Shown: positions 11,836 through 26,571, numbered from the stretch's first letter. The stretch is DNA of 64,000 bases from Isoetes taiwanensis (GCA_021234155.1 JAJEKV010000050.1:10466214-10530213); one strand, 5' to 3'. Notes: generated by a model from the sequence alone, not told the origin. A program made the numbers and translations.

Positions 11836-13574
11836 CTTTGAAGACAACTTCCTCTCAAAAATCTAGGGGAGTCCAAGCTGAAGAAAAGTACCGAAGTCAT
11901 CCTTAAAAAGCCATTGAAAAGTAGATTTCCTCGAACTTTAAGTACTTCTTAGAAGATCGGATGTGGTGGGTAATTTCTTTCAATGAAAATTTATTGTGAA
12001 AAATATGAAGCTCTAAGGCAGTTGCAAGAACCATTCGATGGCTAAGACCTTCCATCAAGCTCGCGAGGTCAAAGCGGTGCTACATTACTTTGCATTAGAA
12101 GAAGATGAGGATCGAGGAGTCATGTACCTCCGGACCAAAGGTAGCGAGGAATGAACCTCAAGGTAATATCCGCGAAGGAGGGAATTTGCAAGGGGTAATG
12201 CTTCAATTGCTCTTCCAAGTGAGGGAGGATGATAAAAGATTCGACCCAGCTACCCGGATGATAGCAAAGTGTGACACCATCAAGGGAGGAAGGGCTTAGT
12301 CACTAAACTCTCAAAGAGATTCATTGGCTTGCAACCACCCGATCGAGGAAAATGCTTTTGAGAGGTGAGGTATATGAGTTAGAGAAATGAGAAGCCAAAG
12401 GAAGGAAGAAAGTCCAAGAAGGTGGGTTGTAGGGATGGAGGCTGATCCTTATTGGCCGTGACTATATTGTGCTATGATTTTTAAATTGAAATCGACAATG
12501 CGATCTCGCCCGAGGAGGATATCAATTTGCTTAAAAGCATGAATTACGAAGAGAGGATGAAGAAGGTGGTGGCAATGCTACCAAAATGCATTTGATAGTA
12601 TGATGAGGAAGATAACTCAAGAAGCACTTCCTCTGAAGTGGCCGATTGAAAAAGTGAAGGAGAATTGATGAGGATGGTATAAAATGAACATGATGGCGTC
12701 TTGGATCCCTCGCTATCCTCCTCACACTTTACACACTCATGAGAGTCTTAGAAAAAGCGCTAAAATTTTGTGCAGAATAGCAGAATTGCTTATCTTCAAA
12801 TTTTGAGAATACTCTACAGTTTAGATTCACGGACTAACTTCAATTTTTGTTAAATATTTTATCCCTCTGAAATTAGGGTTTCTCCACGTAAAATATACTT
12901 CAAGAACATTCTATTTACAGAAAAATAGCGACACTTTTAAGCAGTCAAATTCTTTGAACTGCACAAAAATTAAGTCACTTTTAGGGAAGTCCAAAATAGG
13001 AGATTTCATGCATCTTTTTTTTTTTTTTTTTTTTAACCTCGTTTTACCCCTTTTTTGTAAAAAAGGGAATCTTTTAAGGAATATTCCTTTAAGCTCTCGT
13101 TTCAATAGGTTGCACTCCGGTTTAACTCTGCCGCTTTGTTAATTGCGGATCGAGGATAACTCAAGAGTTACCAGAGTTCATGAGGAGAGGCTCCAAGCGG
13201 AGAGAAAGAAGCTGGCAAAACATAGAAAGAAATCTTTGGAGGCCATAGAATATATATACTGTGGTAGTAGGCTTGACATGGACAAAAGAAGACCTCACTT
13301 CCCATTTTGTAAATGTTCCAAAGTTTAGATGAATCCGATATTTCTTGAGGCTTCATTTTGGTTAGGCGATGATCTTTCATGGTGTTATGCAGTCGCAGCG
13401 AGTATTTTAAACCTATCAAATATACAGCGATCCTAACCTCACGGTGACAATACTAAATAAGATTTTTCTTTGGCTAAGGAAGAGCGCCTCGGTGTTGTAC
13501 TGAGTTAAAGACAATACTACTAGAAAATAAAAACCAAGTTTATTTGCTTATTGCGCCCACATCTTTAGTAGTAG
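11836..13574. other. No recognisable gene; 20-base T run
   Basis: A T run of 20 lies at 13015-13034. Short lysine- and glutamate-rich frames (12105-12299 and 13143-13328) could be remnants of a coiled-coil retroelement protein, but I see no diagnostic motif. Confidence 0.4.
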
Positions 13575-14205
13575 GTATCTTTTGAAAGGTCAAGGTTGGT
13601 TTTTCTTACTTGTAGGCCCACACCCATTATGGATAGACCAAATGTTGGCCAGTTTTAAATGCGGTTCGCGAAGGAAAGCATTTTGTCTACACTCCTTGTG
13701 CGGTGTGACAAGGGGGTTCCACATAGTTATGGCCATTTACAATTCATGTGAGTGACCCAAAGGGTTTATTTTGGACTTGAACCATACATATACTCTTCAC
13801 CAGGGGCTTTTAGATTTCACAGTTCAATATGTAGGTGAAATGGGGTTTAGGAAGATTTCTAAAGAGCATATACAAAGGGGTTTTAAGTGACCCCTTACCG
13901 CATATAATAATTACCCTATGATAGAGTGCACCCGAGGCGTGTGATTGAGCAAGCTTACGAGAAATCCGACTCCGGTTAGCCGAAGTGCTTAGCAAGACTT
14001 TTTGATTTTTCGTGAGTTTGTTTTCGGTCATGGTAATCACGAGGTCTGCTATCCATAAGTTGAATAATTTGACATTTCAACATCATGGCAAATTTTTCAG
14101 GGGCTGAGTAAAGCACAACTTCAAGGGAAGTACTTTGTCTGCCTCTAAACTTGGCGACTGGCTGAGCCTACAATATTTAAATATGTTCACAGAGCTAAGG
14201 TAATG
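13575..14205 (+). repeat. Dispersed repeat, copy 2
   Basis: This is a diverged partner of 11440-11835 with the same order of shared strings (TTTTCTTACTTGTAGGCCCACAC, GAGTTTGTTTTC, AAGTTGAATAATTTGACATT, CAACATCATGG) but extra sequence between them. The two copies are about 2.1 kb apart in the same orientation. Confidence 0.45.
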
Positions 14206-16690
14206 AGAAGGGCTATTAAGTGACCGAAAGTGCGTGGAGCTACGAGAGAACAAGGACAAAAGTCCTTAGATCTCAGCGGCCCGGTATGGAGAGTATAAAG
14301 GAGTCCAGGTTTAAATTGCCCAGTTAGGAGGACAAAAGGTTGGTGGGAGATTTCTTTTCAATAATGGGGATGTAGCTTCGTCCTCATGACATCTCACAGA
14401 GTTGCTTTTGTTGGCACAATTACTCAAGTTCATCCCTTGTTGAGGCGGACCAAAAGGAATTGCAAGGGTTAAGGTGTTACTGCGATCGCGAAGTCAACAA
14501 AGGAACCTGATGGAATGTAATGTACCTCGAGGAGTAGGCGTGCAGCGAAAAGAACCAAGGCCAAACTCGAGGAAAACTTCTTGACGGATTTGTCTAAAGG
14601 GATGCTTATAAATTTTGTACCTTCGGTGATGATGAAAATCTTTTCACGGATTGCAGCGGGTTAAGGACATTGTACTCAAGACAATCTCCCGCCGGTAGTG
14701 AAAGTTCAGCGATGCATACTAAGGATCCTGAGATCAGCTTTTAATTCCGGTATGATCACGTGATAATTCCTTTCAAGAAGAGGGCGAGAGAAATGATGAA
14801 TAAGAATCACATGGACAATCGGACTGAAGCGAAACTCAAGTCTTGGCTTATGATTTTACTCTCAAAGGTTGATAGCAGACTCGATGCGACAGCAGTTAAC
14901 TAAAGTCCTTTTCTGCGAAGATACGCAAAGTTGGAGCCAGAAAGGTTGAGGATGAGAAGGGCAATGATGTTAGGTTAGCTCAACCGACCACTTCAAAGTG
15001 ACAATGAGGAGAGAGTGGCGAGGGGCCAGTGGTGGTAGCCCAGTCACGGAAGGAGTTGGCCAATTATATAGCGACATTCCTAATCTGCTCTTCTCGAAGT
15101 AAAGTAAACTTCTTGTATAATCTAAATGTGGGCACATCGTTACCTCTAGTTTTGGCTAGAGTTTTTTGTACATGTTGTACATGTTTTGTACATGCTAGCA
15201 TAGCTTCTTCCAAAGTTTATCCATGTTTTTCATGTCTTGTATAAGCCAAATGCTATCGGACATGTTAGTTATGTCTTGTATGTTTTTACATTTACTTTAT
15301 CACGCGCCTGCTGCCAATAGTTCTTCTTGAGTAATAACAAATAGAATGCGCCTAGATTTGCCAATCTTGCTTTCATTTCTTGTGAAGATTTTAATGGTTC
15401 TTTAATTTTGCTAGTTTTTCTTGTATTTCCTAGATTTTTCTTAAAGGTGACTCCAATTTCTGACTTGTTTGGGTGTCTACAATTCACAAAAGCAGTAAAA
15501 GTTTTTTTTCTATTACGGACCAAAAAAGAAATTGAGGGGCTGTTTTCAATTGACCCCCCAAAAGTGGCAATTTTTAGGTTTTTTTAGGGAATCTTTGAAA
15601 GATTCCTTTTTGTGGGGGCGCTAGGCGAGAAGGTAAGGCAAAAGAAAAGTACCCATCACTTTACTAAAAATTTAATAAAAACAAATTCAAAACTTTTTTT
15701 ATTTTTTTATCGTGAAATCACATTATTTTATCTGTGGTATGCATTGGACAAATCTGACTTTCTTTTCAATTCTAAGACACTAAAAGTATAGGCGGCGCAG
15801 TTTGGGTTTGGGCCTAGCTAACGCCATTTCGATCTTGGGGTGTTGACCCCCTAGGGTAATTGATCGTGCCCGACGCCTTGGTGCAAAAATCTCGTCCATC
15901 CAATCTAACCGCCAACAAACACTTCCTCTCCCACTGACCTTTTTCCCTTCCCCATGAATATGGCTCGTACCCCCGGTACCCTAAGCTATAGCAACCTTGG
16001 CGTGCCCCAAATGGCTAAACAGAACAGCTTCATGCCCGACCTTGCCAAAGTGGAGCTACTTTTAATTGAGGCTAGATTACCTTCCGTGTAGGGCATAAAT
16101 TCCTTACTGACAAGGAAGACTTAACTAATTCGGTTGATCCCTGCAATTGTAAAGGCCTACGAGAAACAACGTGGGCTAGGCCCTATGACTTGTCCAGCGA
16201 GTGTGTGCAAGGTGTGGAGCGGCTACCTCTTGGTGATCACGTCACCTTCAATGGGGTTGAAGTCGTGGGCGGGCGGTGAAGCTCTCTAGCCCGCCTATAA
16301 CCGGCATGCATCATACGAGAAGGGGAGTAAATCCCCTCACGCCTATACTCCCGAGGCTGGGGAGATGTAATACCCGAGGGAGTAGCCCTTTGGCTATGCA
16401 CGTAGTGCGGTAGGCTGGTGGGGGCTCAAGGAATTATCGGCATGTCACATAGAAATTATGCGGAGGTGGTTGTCTAAGCATCTTTATAAGTTGGGTCTTC
16501 AATTATAATGAATTATCAAAACAAGTAGCAATAGATCAGCAATGTTTTGTTCTCATGTTTGGTTCGTCGATCCGGCCCATCATTGAGCGTGGTTTGACCT
16601 CTATAGAGACATTTCTTTTGTATCGACGAAAATATCTTTACGGTTCTTTTGAGGGCCAAGAGCGGTTATACGCATTAACTCTATTTTGGA
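14206..16690. other. No recognisable gene
   Basis: Three TGTACATG motifs cluster at about 15166-15196. A T- and A-rich stretch lies around 15600-15720. Otherwise this is unremarkable single-copy-looking DNA up to the first tRNA-Asn array. Confidence 0.45.
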
Positions 16691-19600
16691 TTGCCCTTTA
16701 CATTAACCACAAGGTCGGAGGTTCAAGCCTCCTCTATGAGCTCCTATTATTGGAATAAATCCAATAATGCAAAGGAATAGCATCAAGTTATTTGGAGCGT
16801 AATGAAATGCAGGAATAGCATCAAGTTGAGGCGTTAAAGCCGCGTTATAAGATCTTGTTGGTTCGGTTAATATTATGCTTTGGGCAGGTAGCTCACTTGG
16901 TTAGGAAATTAATGAACAAGATAGCTCGGTTAGGCGTCATTACATTAACCACAAGGTGAGGAGGAGTTCAAACCCTACCTCTAGCGAGCTTTACTAGTTT
17001 AAGAAGGAACCATCACATAAGTAGCGGTTGATTTATGTAATTTAAATGGTCGTTACCAAACTCTAGTGAATCTTATTGCTTAGAAGCCATGCACCATCAT
17101 TCACGATAGAAGTTATTTAATTTAATGATATATTAGCACAACATGATCTAAGAAAAGCATTTGGAGATGCTATTCCACGTTTGGATCCTACTAGAAAGAT
17201 ATCCTATCATCAAGATATCAAGGGGTTACTTTCAAGTTCTGAAATTTAAACATTACTCAAGATTTAAAAGCACACCATAACTCATAATGTGTTTTGGCTA
17301 GAGTAGCTCTATTTGGTTCAATTATGTTATGCTTAGAATTTGGAGTAAGCTCGATTAGTTAGAAGCGTGTGGGTACATTAACCTGGTAGGAGGTTCAAGC
17401 CCTCCCTCTAATGAGCTCCTATTATTTAGAGCGCGTCAATAATGCAAAAGAATAGCATCAAGTTCAAGGCGTTAAAACCGTTATAAGTCATACTATATTT
17501 TGAGTTGGTTCAATTATATTAATGCTTTAGTAAGCTCGGTTGGTTAAAATTAGTTTATTAACCACAAGATTAGGAGGATCAAACCCTCCTCTAAGCGAGC
17601 TCTTATTAGTTAGAAGACATCACATAATGCAAAGGGATAGAAGTTGTAATTTAAAGCAGTCATTACCACCAAACCTACCTCTAGTGAGCTCTTCTTACTT
17701 GGAAGCCATACCATCATTCGATAGAAGATATTTAATTTAAAACAATATATTGGCACAACATGATCTAGAAAAACATTTGGAAGTCATATTACATTTTGGA
17801 TCCTACTATTTGAAAGGTATCCTATCATCAAAGGATAGCATCAAAGTTGATTGCATAAGTTCACGAAATTTAAACATTTTTATTGCCTCAAGTTAAAAGC
17901 ACACCATAACTCGCAGTAACTGTTTGGCTAGAGTAGCTCACGCTAGTTCAATTATGTTATGCTTTGGGTGGAGTGGCTTTCGGAGTTGGTTAGAACGTGT
18001 GGCTGAAATTAACCACAAGGCCCGAGGAGGTTCAAGCCCTCCCTCTAGCGAGCTCCTATTATTTGGAATGCATCCAATAGTACAAAAGAATAGCATCAAG
18101 TTCAAGATATTAAAAATACGTTATAAGTCATACTATATTTTAAGCGAGTTGGTTCAATTATGTTATGCCTTGGTTTGGAGTAGCTTTCAGTTGGTTAGGC
18201 GTGTGTTTGGTTAACCACAAAGAACGGAGGTTTAAGCCCTCCCTCTAGCGAGCTTTTACTAGTTAGAAGACATCACATAATGCAGCGGATAGAAGTTATG
18301 TAATTTAAATAATTCGTTGCACCAAACAGTGAGCTCTTATTACTTAGAAGCCATACCATCATTACGATAGAAGTTATTTAATTTAAGTAATATATTGGCT
18401 AGCGTGATCTAGAGAAAAACATTGGAAGTCATATTACATTTTGGATCTACTAGAAGATATCCTATCATCAAAGATAGCATCAAGTTGCATAAGTTCACAG
18501 AAATTTAAACATTTTGTGCACTCAAAGTTTAAAAGCACACCATAACTCATAATGTGTTTTTGGCTGAAATTGCTTAGCTCTGGCACAGTTCAATTATGTT
18601 ATGTAGAACAGGTAGCTTTCAGTTGGTTAAATTGGCTGTTGTTAACCACAAAAGTAGGAGGTTCAAGCCCTCCCTCTAAGCGAGCTCCTATTATTTAGAA
18701 GCATACATCCAATAATGCAAAGAATAGCATCAAGTTCAAAGGCGTTAAAACCGCGTTATAAGTCATACTATATATTTTTGCTTGATTGGTTCAATTATAT
18801 TATGCTTTAGTAGCTCAATGGTTAGAAGCGTGTGGTTGTTAACAAAGTGGGAGGATCAAGCCTCACTCCTAAGCGAGCTCTTATTGGATTAGAACATCAC
18901 ATAATGCAAAGGATAGAAGTTATGTAATTTAAGCCGATCATTGCACCAAACCTACACCCTGAAACAACTTCTTGGAAGCCATACCATCATTACGATTAGA
19001 AGATATTTAATTTTAAACAGTATATTGGCACAGCATGATCTAGAGAAAAATAATTGGAAGTCACTTATTACATTTTGGATCCACTACTATTTGAAAGGTA
19101 TCCACATCATCAAGGATAGCATCAAGTTGCATAAGTTCTGAAATTTAGAAGCATTTTGTGCACTCAAAGTTAAAGCACACCATAACTCATAGTAATGTTT
19201 TGGCTAGAGTAGCTCTGCTAGTTCAATTATGTTATGCTTTGTTTGGAGTACTTTCAGGTTAGTTAGAAGCGTGTGTTTGTTAACCACAAGGCCCGAGAGG
19301 TTGAAACCCTCCCTCTAAGCGAGCTTCTATTATTTGAATGCATCCAATAATGCAAGAATAGCATCAAGTTCAAGATGTTAAAAAGCCGTTATAAGTCATA
19401 CTATGTTTTAGGCGCGGTTGGTTTAATTATGTTATGCAGCAGGCTGGAGTAGCTCAGTTGGTTAGAAGCGTGTGGTATTAACCACAAAGTTTGAGTTTAA
19501 GCCTCCCTCTAGCGAGCTTTTATTAGTTAAAGAGGCATCACATAATGCAAAGGATAGAGAGTTATATAATTTAAACTGATCATTGCACCAAACCCTAACT

Positions 19601-22425
19601 CCTAGCGAGCTCTTATTACTTAGAAGCCATACCATCATTCTGATAGAAGTTGACATTTGAATTTAAACAATATATTGGCACACATAATCTAGAGAAAACA
19701 TTGGAGTCATACTCTGTTTTGAATCCTCTGATTTGAAAAGTATCTATCATCGAAGAATGGCATCCAGCAGTAGCAAGTTATGAAATTGAAACATTTTGTG
19801 CACTCAAGATTTAAAAGCACACCATAACTCATGGTGTGTTTTGGCAAGAGTAGCTCTATTTGGTTCAATTATGTTATGTTTAAATTTGAAGTAGCTTCTA
19901 GGTTGGTTAGGCGTGTAGGTAACCACAAGGTCGGAGGTTCAAGCCCTCCCTCTAGCGAGCTCCTATTATTTGGAATGCATCCAATAATGCAAGGGAATAG
20001 CATCAAGTTATTTGGAGCAGCATCCAATGAAATGCAGGAATAGCATCAAGTTATTTGGAGGCATCCGATAGTACAAGGAATAGCATCAAGTTCAAGGCGT
20101 TAAAAGCCGTTATAAGTCATACTATGTTGTTGGTTAGGTTATGTTTATGCTTTGGCTTGGGTAAGCTCCACTTGGTTTAAAATGTGGTTGGAAGTAAGCT
20201 TAGTTAGTTTGGCGTGTGAACATTAACCACAAGGTCAGTTCAAGCCCAGCCCTCCCTCTACTTGAGCTCTTACTAGTTAAAGACATCACATAATGCAAAG
20301 GATAGAAGTTATGTAATTTAAATAGTGGATTTGCATAAAACCTACCTCTAGTGAGCTCTTATTGCTTAGAAGCCATACCATCATTCACGATAGAAGTTGT
20401 TTAATTTAAACAGTATATTGGCTTTAAGTCTAGAAAAACATTGGAGTCATATTACATTTTGGATCCTACTAGAAGGTATCCTATCATCGAAGGATAGCAT
20501 CAAGTTGCATAAGGATTCACGAAATTTAAACATTTGTGCACTCAAGATTTAAAAGCACACCATAACTCATAATGTGTTTGGCTAGAGTAGCTCTAGGTTC
20601 CGATTATGTTATGCTTTTGAGTAGATGGCTTCGATTGGTTAGGCATTAATTTGTTAACCACAAAGTAGGAGGTTCAAGCCCTCCCTCTAGCTGACTCTAT
20701 TATTTAGAACACATCCAATAATGCAAAGAATGGCATCAAGTTCAAAGGCGTTAAAAGCACATTATAAGTCATACTATGTTTTTCTTGAGTTAGTTCAATT
20801 ATATTATGCTTTAGTAGCTCAATTGGTTAGGCGTGTGGTACATTAACCACAAGGTGGAAGCCCTCCCTCTAGCGAGCTAATATTAGTTAGAAGACATCAC
20901 ATAATGCAAAGGATAGAGTTATGTAATTAAGCGATCATTGCACCAAACCTACCTCCTAATGAGCTCGACCATACCATCATTCGATAGAAGTTATTTAATT
21001 TAAACAATATATTGGCACACATAATCTAGAAAAACATTAGGAAGTCATACTCACATTTTTGGATCCTCTGATTTGAAAAGTATCCTATCATCCAAAGAAT
21101 ATATCAACTTATGTAAAGTTATGAAATTGAAACATTTGCCTCAAGATTTAAACATAACTCATAATATGTTTGGCTAAGAGTATCTGTTGGTTCAATTATG
21201 TTATGTTTGGTTGAAATGCTCAGTTAGTTAAATGGTACATTAACCACAAGGGTTGGGAGTTCAAGCCCTCCCTCTAAGCGAGCTTCTAGTATTTGGAATG
21301 CATCCAATAATGCAAGGGAATAGCATCAAGTTATTTGGGCATCCAACTGAAAATACAGGGAATAGCATCAAGTTCAAGGCGTTAAAGCCGTTATAAGTCA
21401 TACTATGTTGTTGATTAAGTTATGTTATGCTTTGGCTAGGAGTAGCTCACTTGGTTGAAGCGTGTGGGTGGAGTAGCTCAGGTTAGTTGGAAATGCGATG
21501 CATTTTGTTAACCACAAGGTGGAGGTTCAAGCCCTACCTTCTGAGCTCTTACTAGTTAGAAGACATCACATGAAAATGCAAAGGATAGAGGATTATTTAA
21601 TTTAAAATAGTACGTTGCACCAAACCTACCTCTAGTGAGCTCTTGTGCTTAGAGAAGCCATACCATCATTACGATAGAAGTTATTTAATTTAAACAAATT
21701 GGGAGGATTGGGCAGTTCTTGGGGAGGGATGTCGCAATAAAATTAGGGATCAGCGTCAAGTTGCATAAATTCACGAAATTTAAACATTTGGCCACTCAAG
21801 ATTTAAAAGCACACCATATCATAATGTGTCTTGGCTAGAGTAGCTCTTTGGGTTCAGATTATGTTATGCTTTGGCTGGAGTAAGCTCGATTGGTTAGAAG
21901 CGTGTGAACATTAACCAAAGGAGTCGGAGGTTCAAGCCACCTCCCTCTCATGAGCTCTATTATTTAAAGGCATCCAATAATGCAAGAATAGCATCAAGTT
22001 CAGGAATGAACAAAAGCGTTATAAGTCATACTATGTTTTTAGCAGGAGTTGGTTTAAATTATAATTCATCACTTTGGTAGCTCAAATTGGTTAGGAATTG
22101 TGAACATTAACCACAAGTCGGAGGATCAAGCCCTCCCTCTAGCGAGCTCTTATTAGTTAGAAGACATCACATAATGCAAAGGATAGAAGTTATGTTATTA
22201 AACAGTCATTACTTAGAAGCCATACCATCATTACGATAGAAGTCATTTAATTTAAACAATATATTGGCACACATAATCTAGAGAAAAACATTGGAAGTCA
22301 TACTCTGTTTCGGATCCTACGATTTGAAAAGTATCCTATCATCCACATCAGCTTGTGTAAGGATTATGAAATTAAGGCATTTTGTGCACTCAAGTTTAAA
22401 AGCACACCATCTTTATGTTATAATG
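16691..22425 (+). repeat. tRNA-Asn-derived tandem array 1 (degraded)
   Basis: Eighteen tRNA-Asn-like copies lie head to tail, separated by the same spacers as array 4. Approximate positions: fragment 16695-16739; class B 16915-16986, 20187-20264, 21467-21543; class C 17338-17413, 17968-18050, 18606-18682, 19241-19321, 20618-20693, 21874-21952; class D 17523-17597, 18173-18250, 18804-18875, 19443-19514, 20808-20874, 22070-22144; class A 19884-19957, 21210-21280. The first part alternates C and D; the second follows A-B-C-D. Nearly every copy has indels in the D arm or anticodon arm, and most lack an intact GTT loop, so these are pseudogenes. The block ends at CACACCAT followed by the shared right-junction sequence near 22407. 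Confidence 0.85.
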
Positions 22426-22429
22426 TTGG
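22407..22429 (+). repeat. Right-junction motif of array 1
   Basis: ACCATCTTTATGTTATAATG is the degraded form of ATCTTATATTATAATGTTAT. That motif follows the last spacer of arrays 2, 3 and 4 at 36650, 47278 and 60842. Confidence 0.6.
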
Positions 22430-25400
22430 TGAGTAGCGGATGACCCTAAATCCAAAGGGCGAGGATTTAGGGTTGAGGATTTAATGGTTTGGATCTTGCT
22501 CCTCTGTCAACGCAAAATTGTTTTCGGCAGATTGACCCGGATTGATCTTTGGATTGTTTGTAAAGTGAACCAACGTGAGGCTTGGCGAGAATGTATTATT
22601 TCTCTTAGGGTAATGCTCAGTTCCTATAGCTTTGGAGTTCTCTGCCATCTTGGGTTGACATGTTAGAGATATAGACTAAATGGAGATATGATTACATGCA
22701 CCCACCGCCATAGCCATTCTCGCCTAAAATTGTTTGTATGCGTGAGCCATTTGGGCTTGGCGAGATCATGTTATTTCTCTGAGAGTAAATTAGGATTACG
22801 TTCTTGTTTGTGCCAAGTCCCGATTTAATTATCGAAATGAGGGTTCAAACCCCTGGCGATATTGTCATGATTACAGTGGCATCGTGTGAGGGATTACAAT
22901 GGGGAGCTTGATTGGATGCAAAATGGCGAATCAACGGGAATCTAAAGATGCTGCTAAGGTCACTGCGAGGAAGGGCATGCATGCTGAGAGTTTCTAAAAC
23001 AAAGGTCTTGCTATAAGATTAAAGTTCGCTGACATCCTCAAAATTGTCCCTATATAGCTCATGGCCTATAATCAATGAGAACCGATTTGCATTATACGAA
23101 ATGCGAAACAGAAACTGTGGAAGAGACTTGCGAGGCTGTGGGGGCACATTTGGATGGCCTCAGGAAAACAATTTGAATGGCTTTAGGAAGCCTCTCTTCT
23201 TTCCTTCTTTCATATGATGTGGATAAGGCTAATTGCTACAAAAATCTTTGGAAGGTACCCATTGTAATGCTGCACCCCAGTAGTTGCGCAATGTTTCTTT
23301 GCAAAAATAAATGAGCCACAGGTAGATCCTTCCCATCAATATTCGAGGAGAAGTAATGTTGACATTGTTCATTCTTATCGAGGAGAAGAAAGGCATAAAT
23401 AGTTCACGGTTTAGATATGTCCAAGGCATAAAACACAGGGATGTTTGTCGATGCGGTGGCTTATTAGCATTTTATGCGGAGAGGACAAAAGGCTGTCTTG
23501 ATACTAGGAGACTAGATTTTTCAAGCTTTGTTATTGAAGGGGAATGAATTGATCCGTTAGCACCATTGCAAATTTTGCATATCTCCGCGAAAACAAATTC
23601 CAACATATTTGGGTGGGTATCGTAAGAACACCGTTCCACATCATTGGTTGGGAGGCATTGAAATACGCTCATAAACGGCAAATTGTTATTACAAGATTTA
23701 ACATTTGCTCTACGCTTTACCACGATAGTGTTGGAAGTGTGGTAAATTTTGGAACCAAATCATTTGTAGTGTATCCTAGCTTTACATATTTATGATTGGA
23801 TTTATCATCTCTTACGAGGCATATATGATTCATCTAAATCTAGATGGAATTGGACTTGGCATGGCCCGGTCACATTCGCGAGAAGTTTAGCGTCTAAGGC
23901 TAATTGGCGTGGAAAGCCGTCTTTGATTGTCGCAGTTTGACCCTTCGGGCATTTTTGGCATTAATTTTTGGGCAAAATTTGGATAATAACAAATCTTGGA
24001 TGCATTTAGGATCTATGTGAGTAGAGGCCGGTGATCCAAGTCAAGTCTTGAGATGGATTAAAAGATCCAAGGTGAAGATTCGATCTAGGGATGTAAAGGG
24101 CAATAAAAATTCGGGTTCTTGGAATATAGTTTTTTTAACAATGGAATTAAAATATGCATTTCTATGCTTTGTATATAAGAGTAAAAAGAGTTAGGCTTTG
24201 ATTATGATCTTTGAAAAAGAGATCATATATAATGTTTCAATAGGTATGGCAACATGCTAGATGAATTTGGAGTTTGATATAATGGAGTGAATGAAATCAT
24301 TCGATAAGCTAAAGGACTACTGATGGTTTAAAAATTGAATGTGATTAAAATTGAGTGTAATCTTTTTGCTTTTTCTTTAGGCTGAGTAAAAGAGGAAGCA
24401 TTATTCACCAAAATTCCAAATCCTCAATTCCATGTTAGAGTCACGATTATATTCGACATTTGTTGATGTCTGTAGAATTATGTATTACTTTTTGGGTTTA
24501 AGAGCGAGTATGAGTGCCTTGAAACATGTTACTTGCATTATCATTGATGTCTTGCCTCGGATAAGTTAACTTTTCTTTGCTAAGCGTGATGATTGTTGAA
24601 TTTATGCATTCCCTCAATTGAAGAGATTAGCTTTTATGAAGCACACTTTTGTTATTGTTTACTTGGGTTTGTATTTGAGTGATCTTGAATGCCATGTTTG
24701 TGCACATAATATCATCACGATTTATTTCGGGAATCACGAGACTTTGGAATGTTAATCAAAACATTGTTCCTCTCCTGCTGGAAATATACAATCAAAGGAC
24801 ATGTCTATGCTCGTTAATTATTTTATCACATTAACTCTTAGCATTGTTGAGGTATTTTCCTTGGCTTTTCTTTGAAGCATATCTGATCACTTCAATTGTT
24901 GGTATTGATGAAGCATAATTTCGTATAGTTGCTAGCAAAGCTTGGCAAAAGTTCATGGTCTGTACCAAAAGTACTATGTCACGGATACACATGCATATGC
25001 TCCTTTAGGCATTTCGCATTTACTATCAATCACTTTGCAACTCAAATTGGTTTGTCTTATTTATCGCGAGGATCAAATGGTCCATGGCACTTTCAAATTT
25101 GGTCCCATTGCGTGAGAAATCTTATCCAATGCTTTCGCCAAAGCCTTTCTAGCAATCCTCTGAAGATTGCTTTTAGCACTGATATCATCATAAACTAGAT
25201 CGCACCCGGAGCAAACTCTAGATTCAGGTAAAATTATCAAATTGAAACATGCAAAATGAATTAAGTAGCCTTCTGTTTAAGCAAAGCGAGGAAGCGGTTT
25301 AAGAAATCATGTTAGAATGAAGGCCTTTGGTAGCCGGATATCACGGGACAAATGATGCAAGTTTTACCCTTTGCGGGTTTCTTTTGTAGGTTCTTCCATA

Positions 25401-26214
25401 TTTCATCTTGGAAGCCCATTAACGGCCTAAGGCGACAAGCGAGCAAAGCTCAAGCAAGTTAAAGAATGGAAGCCTATGTTTTTAGATTTTGGGAAGAAGA
25501 TTCCCTTTCTATTTGGATGCAACTTTTCATTCAGGTGTGCCTAGAAGTTAAGCAAATATTGATTTTACATCTTTGTATCCTCTGGAGCTTTTATCATTTT
25601 ACATGGGACATGAACTCTGAAATGCCACGATACCGGGGCGTGAACTATTCTTAGGGTTTTCAACTTGGAAAGCATGATGAAATGAAAGAATGCTGCTCAA
25701 TAGTTCTCTATCAAATTGCTTGCAGCTATCGCGTGTAGGGATATGAATATCATGACATTTGGATAATTAAGCATGTCTTTGTCTGAGACTTGGAAGGATG
25801 GTCAATGCGCTTTGCATGTATCCTAAAGCGCATATTGGCACTTGCTTACAGATTTCTATACAAGAATATACATGTATACAGAATATACATGTAGCCCAAT
25901 GTATATAGTACCAGAAAAAAGCGTCTATCTATATTTGCAAGATGTTGCCCGACAATGTCTACTAAATTTGTGTTAGATTTTCTTCATCAATAAGACATCA
26001 GTTTGTATTCTTTGCAATGAAGTGCAAGAAAGGACCTAAATTATTTGCAAGGTGTTATTGACAATAGGTAGTTTGATAAGAAAGTGATGGCCATTTAGAC
26101 TTAGTTTTCTATTTAGACTTGAATCACCTCAATAATTGCCATGTGGTGCATTGGTTTTCTATTGAGGCTTGGATTACTTTGAATTACTTCAAGTATCTAA
26201 CTGCCAACATGGTG

Positions 26215-26332
26215 CATTGGATGTACTCAAGTATACACAATGGATTCCACAACATAAAGACATTTAAAATCACCATTGGATGTATTCAAGTATAGACAAT
26301 GGATTTCACAATGTAAAGACATTTAAAATTAT
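26215..26332 (+). repeat. Two tandem 59-bp units
   Basis: CATTGGATGTACTCAAGTAT and the sequence to TAAAGACATTTAAAAT occur twice without a gap (26215 and 26274), with only a few transitions between them. Confidence 0.85.
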
Positions 26333-26509
26333 CGATAGCCAAGAAGTTGATGGAACCAAATTCTACAATATAACAATGACATAGCAATTCAAGTTCAATC
26401 CTATAAATGTTTAAGACACAACCACCTTATAGCCCAACAACGCACATCTTTTCTATTATAGAAAATTTTAACCTTTGGAGTTTAATTTGAGCAGGGTTCT
26501 ACAGGTTCT

Positions 26510-26568
26510 CAACTTATGCCCGGCTTGAGCTTGCAGATTCCTGAATCTTATATTATAATGTTATTGTG
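26510..26568 (+). repeat. Adjacent left and right array-junction sequences without an array
   Basis: GCAGGGTTCTACAGGTTCTC followed by AACTTATGCCCGGCTTG matches the left flank before 40270 and 49367. Only about 20 bp later comes ATCTTATATTATAATGTTAT, the sequence that follows the last unit of the arrays (60842, 47278). No tRNA-like sequence lies between. This could be an empty site or the remnant of a fully deleted array. Confidence 0.5.
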
Positions 26569-26571
26569 TAA

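Noticed and set aside
22440-22490. Telomere-like CCCTAAA and TTTAGGG motifs
   Set aside because: Only isolated single motifs occur, with no tandem run.
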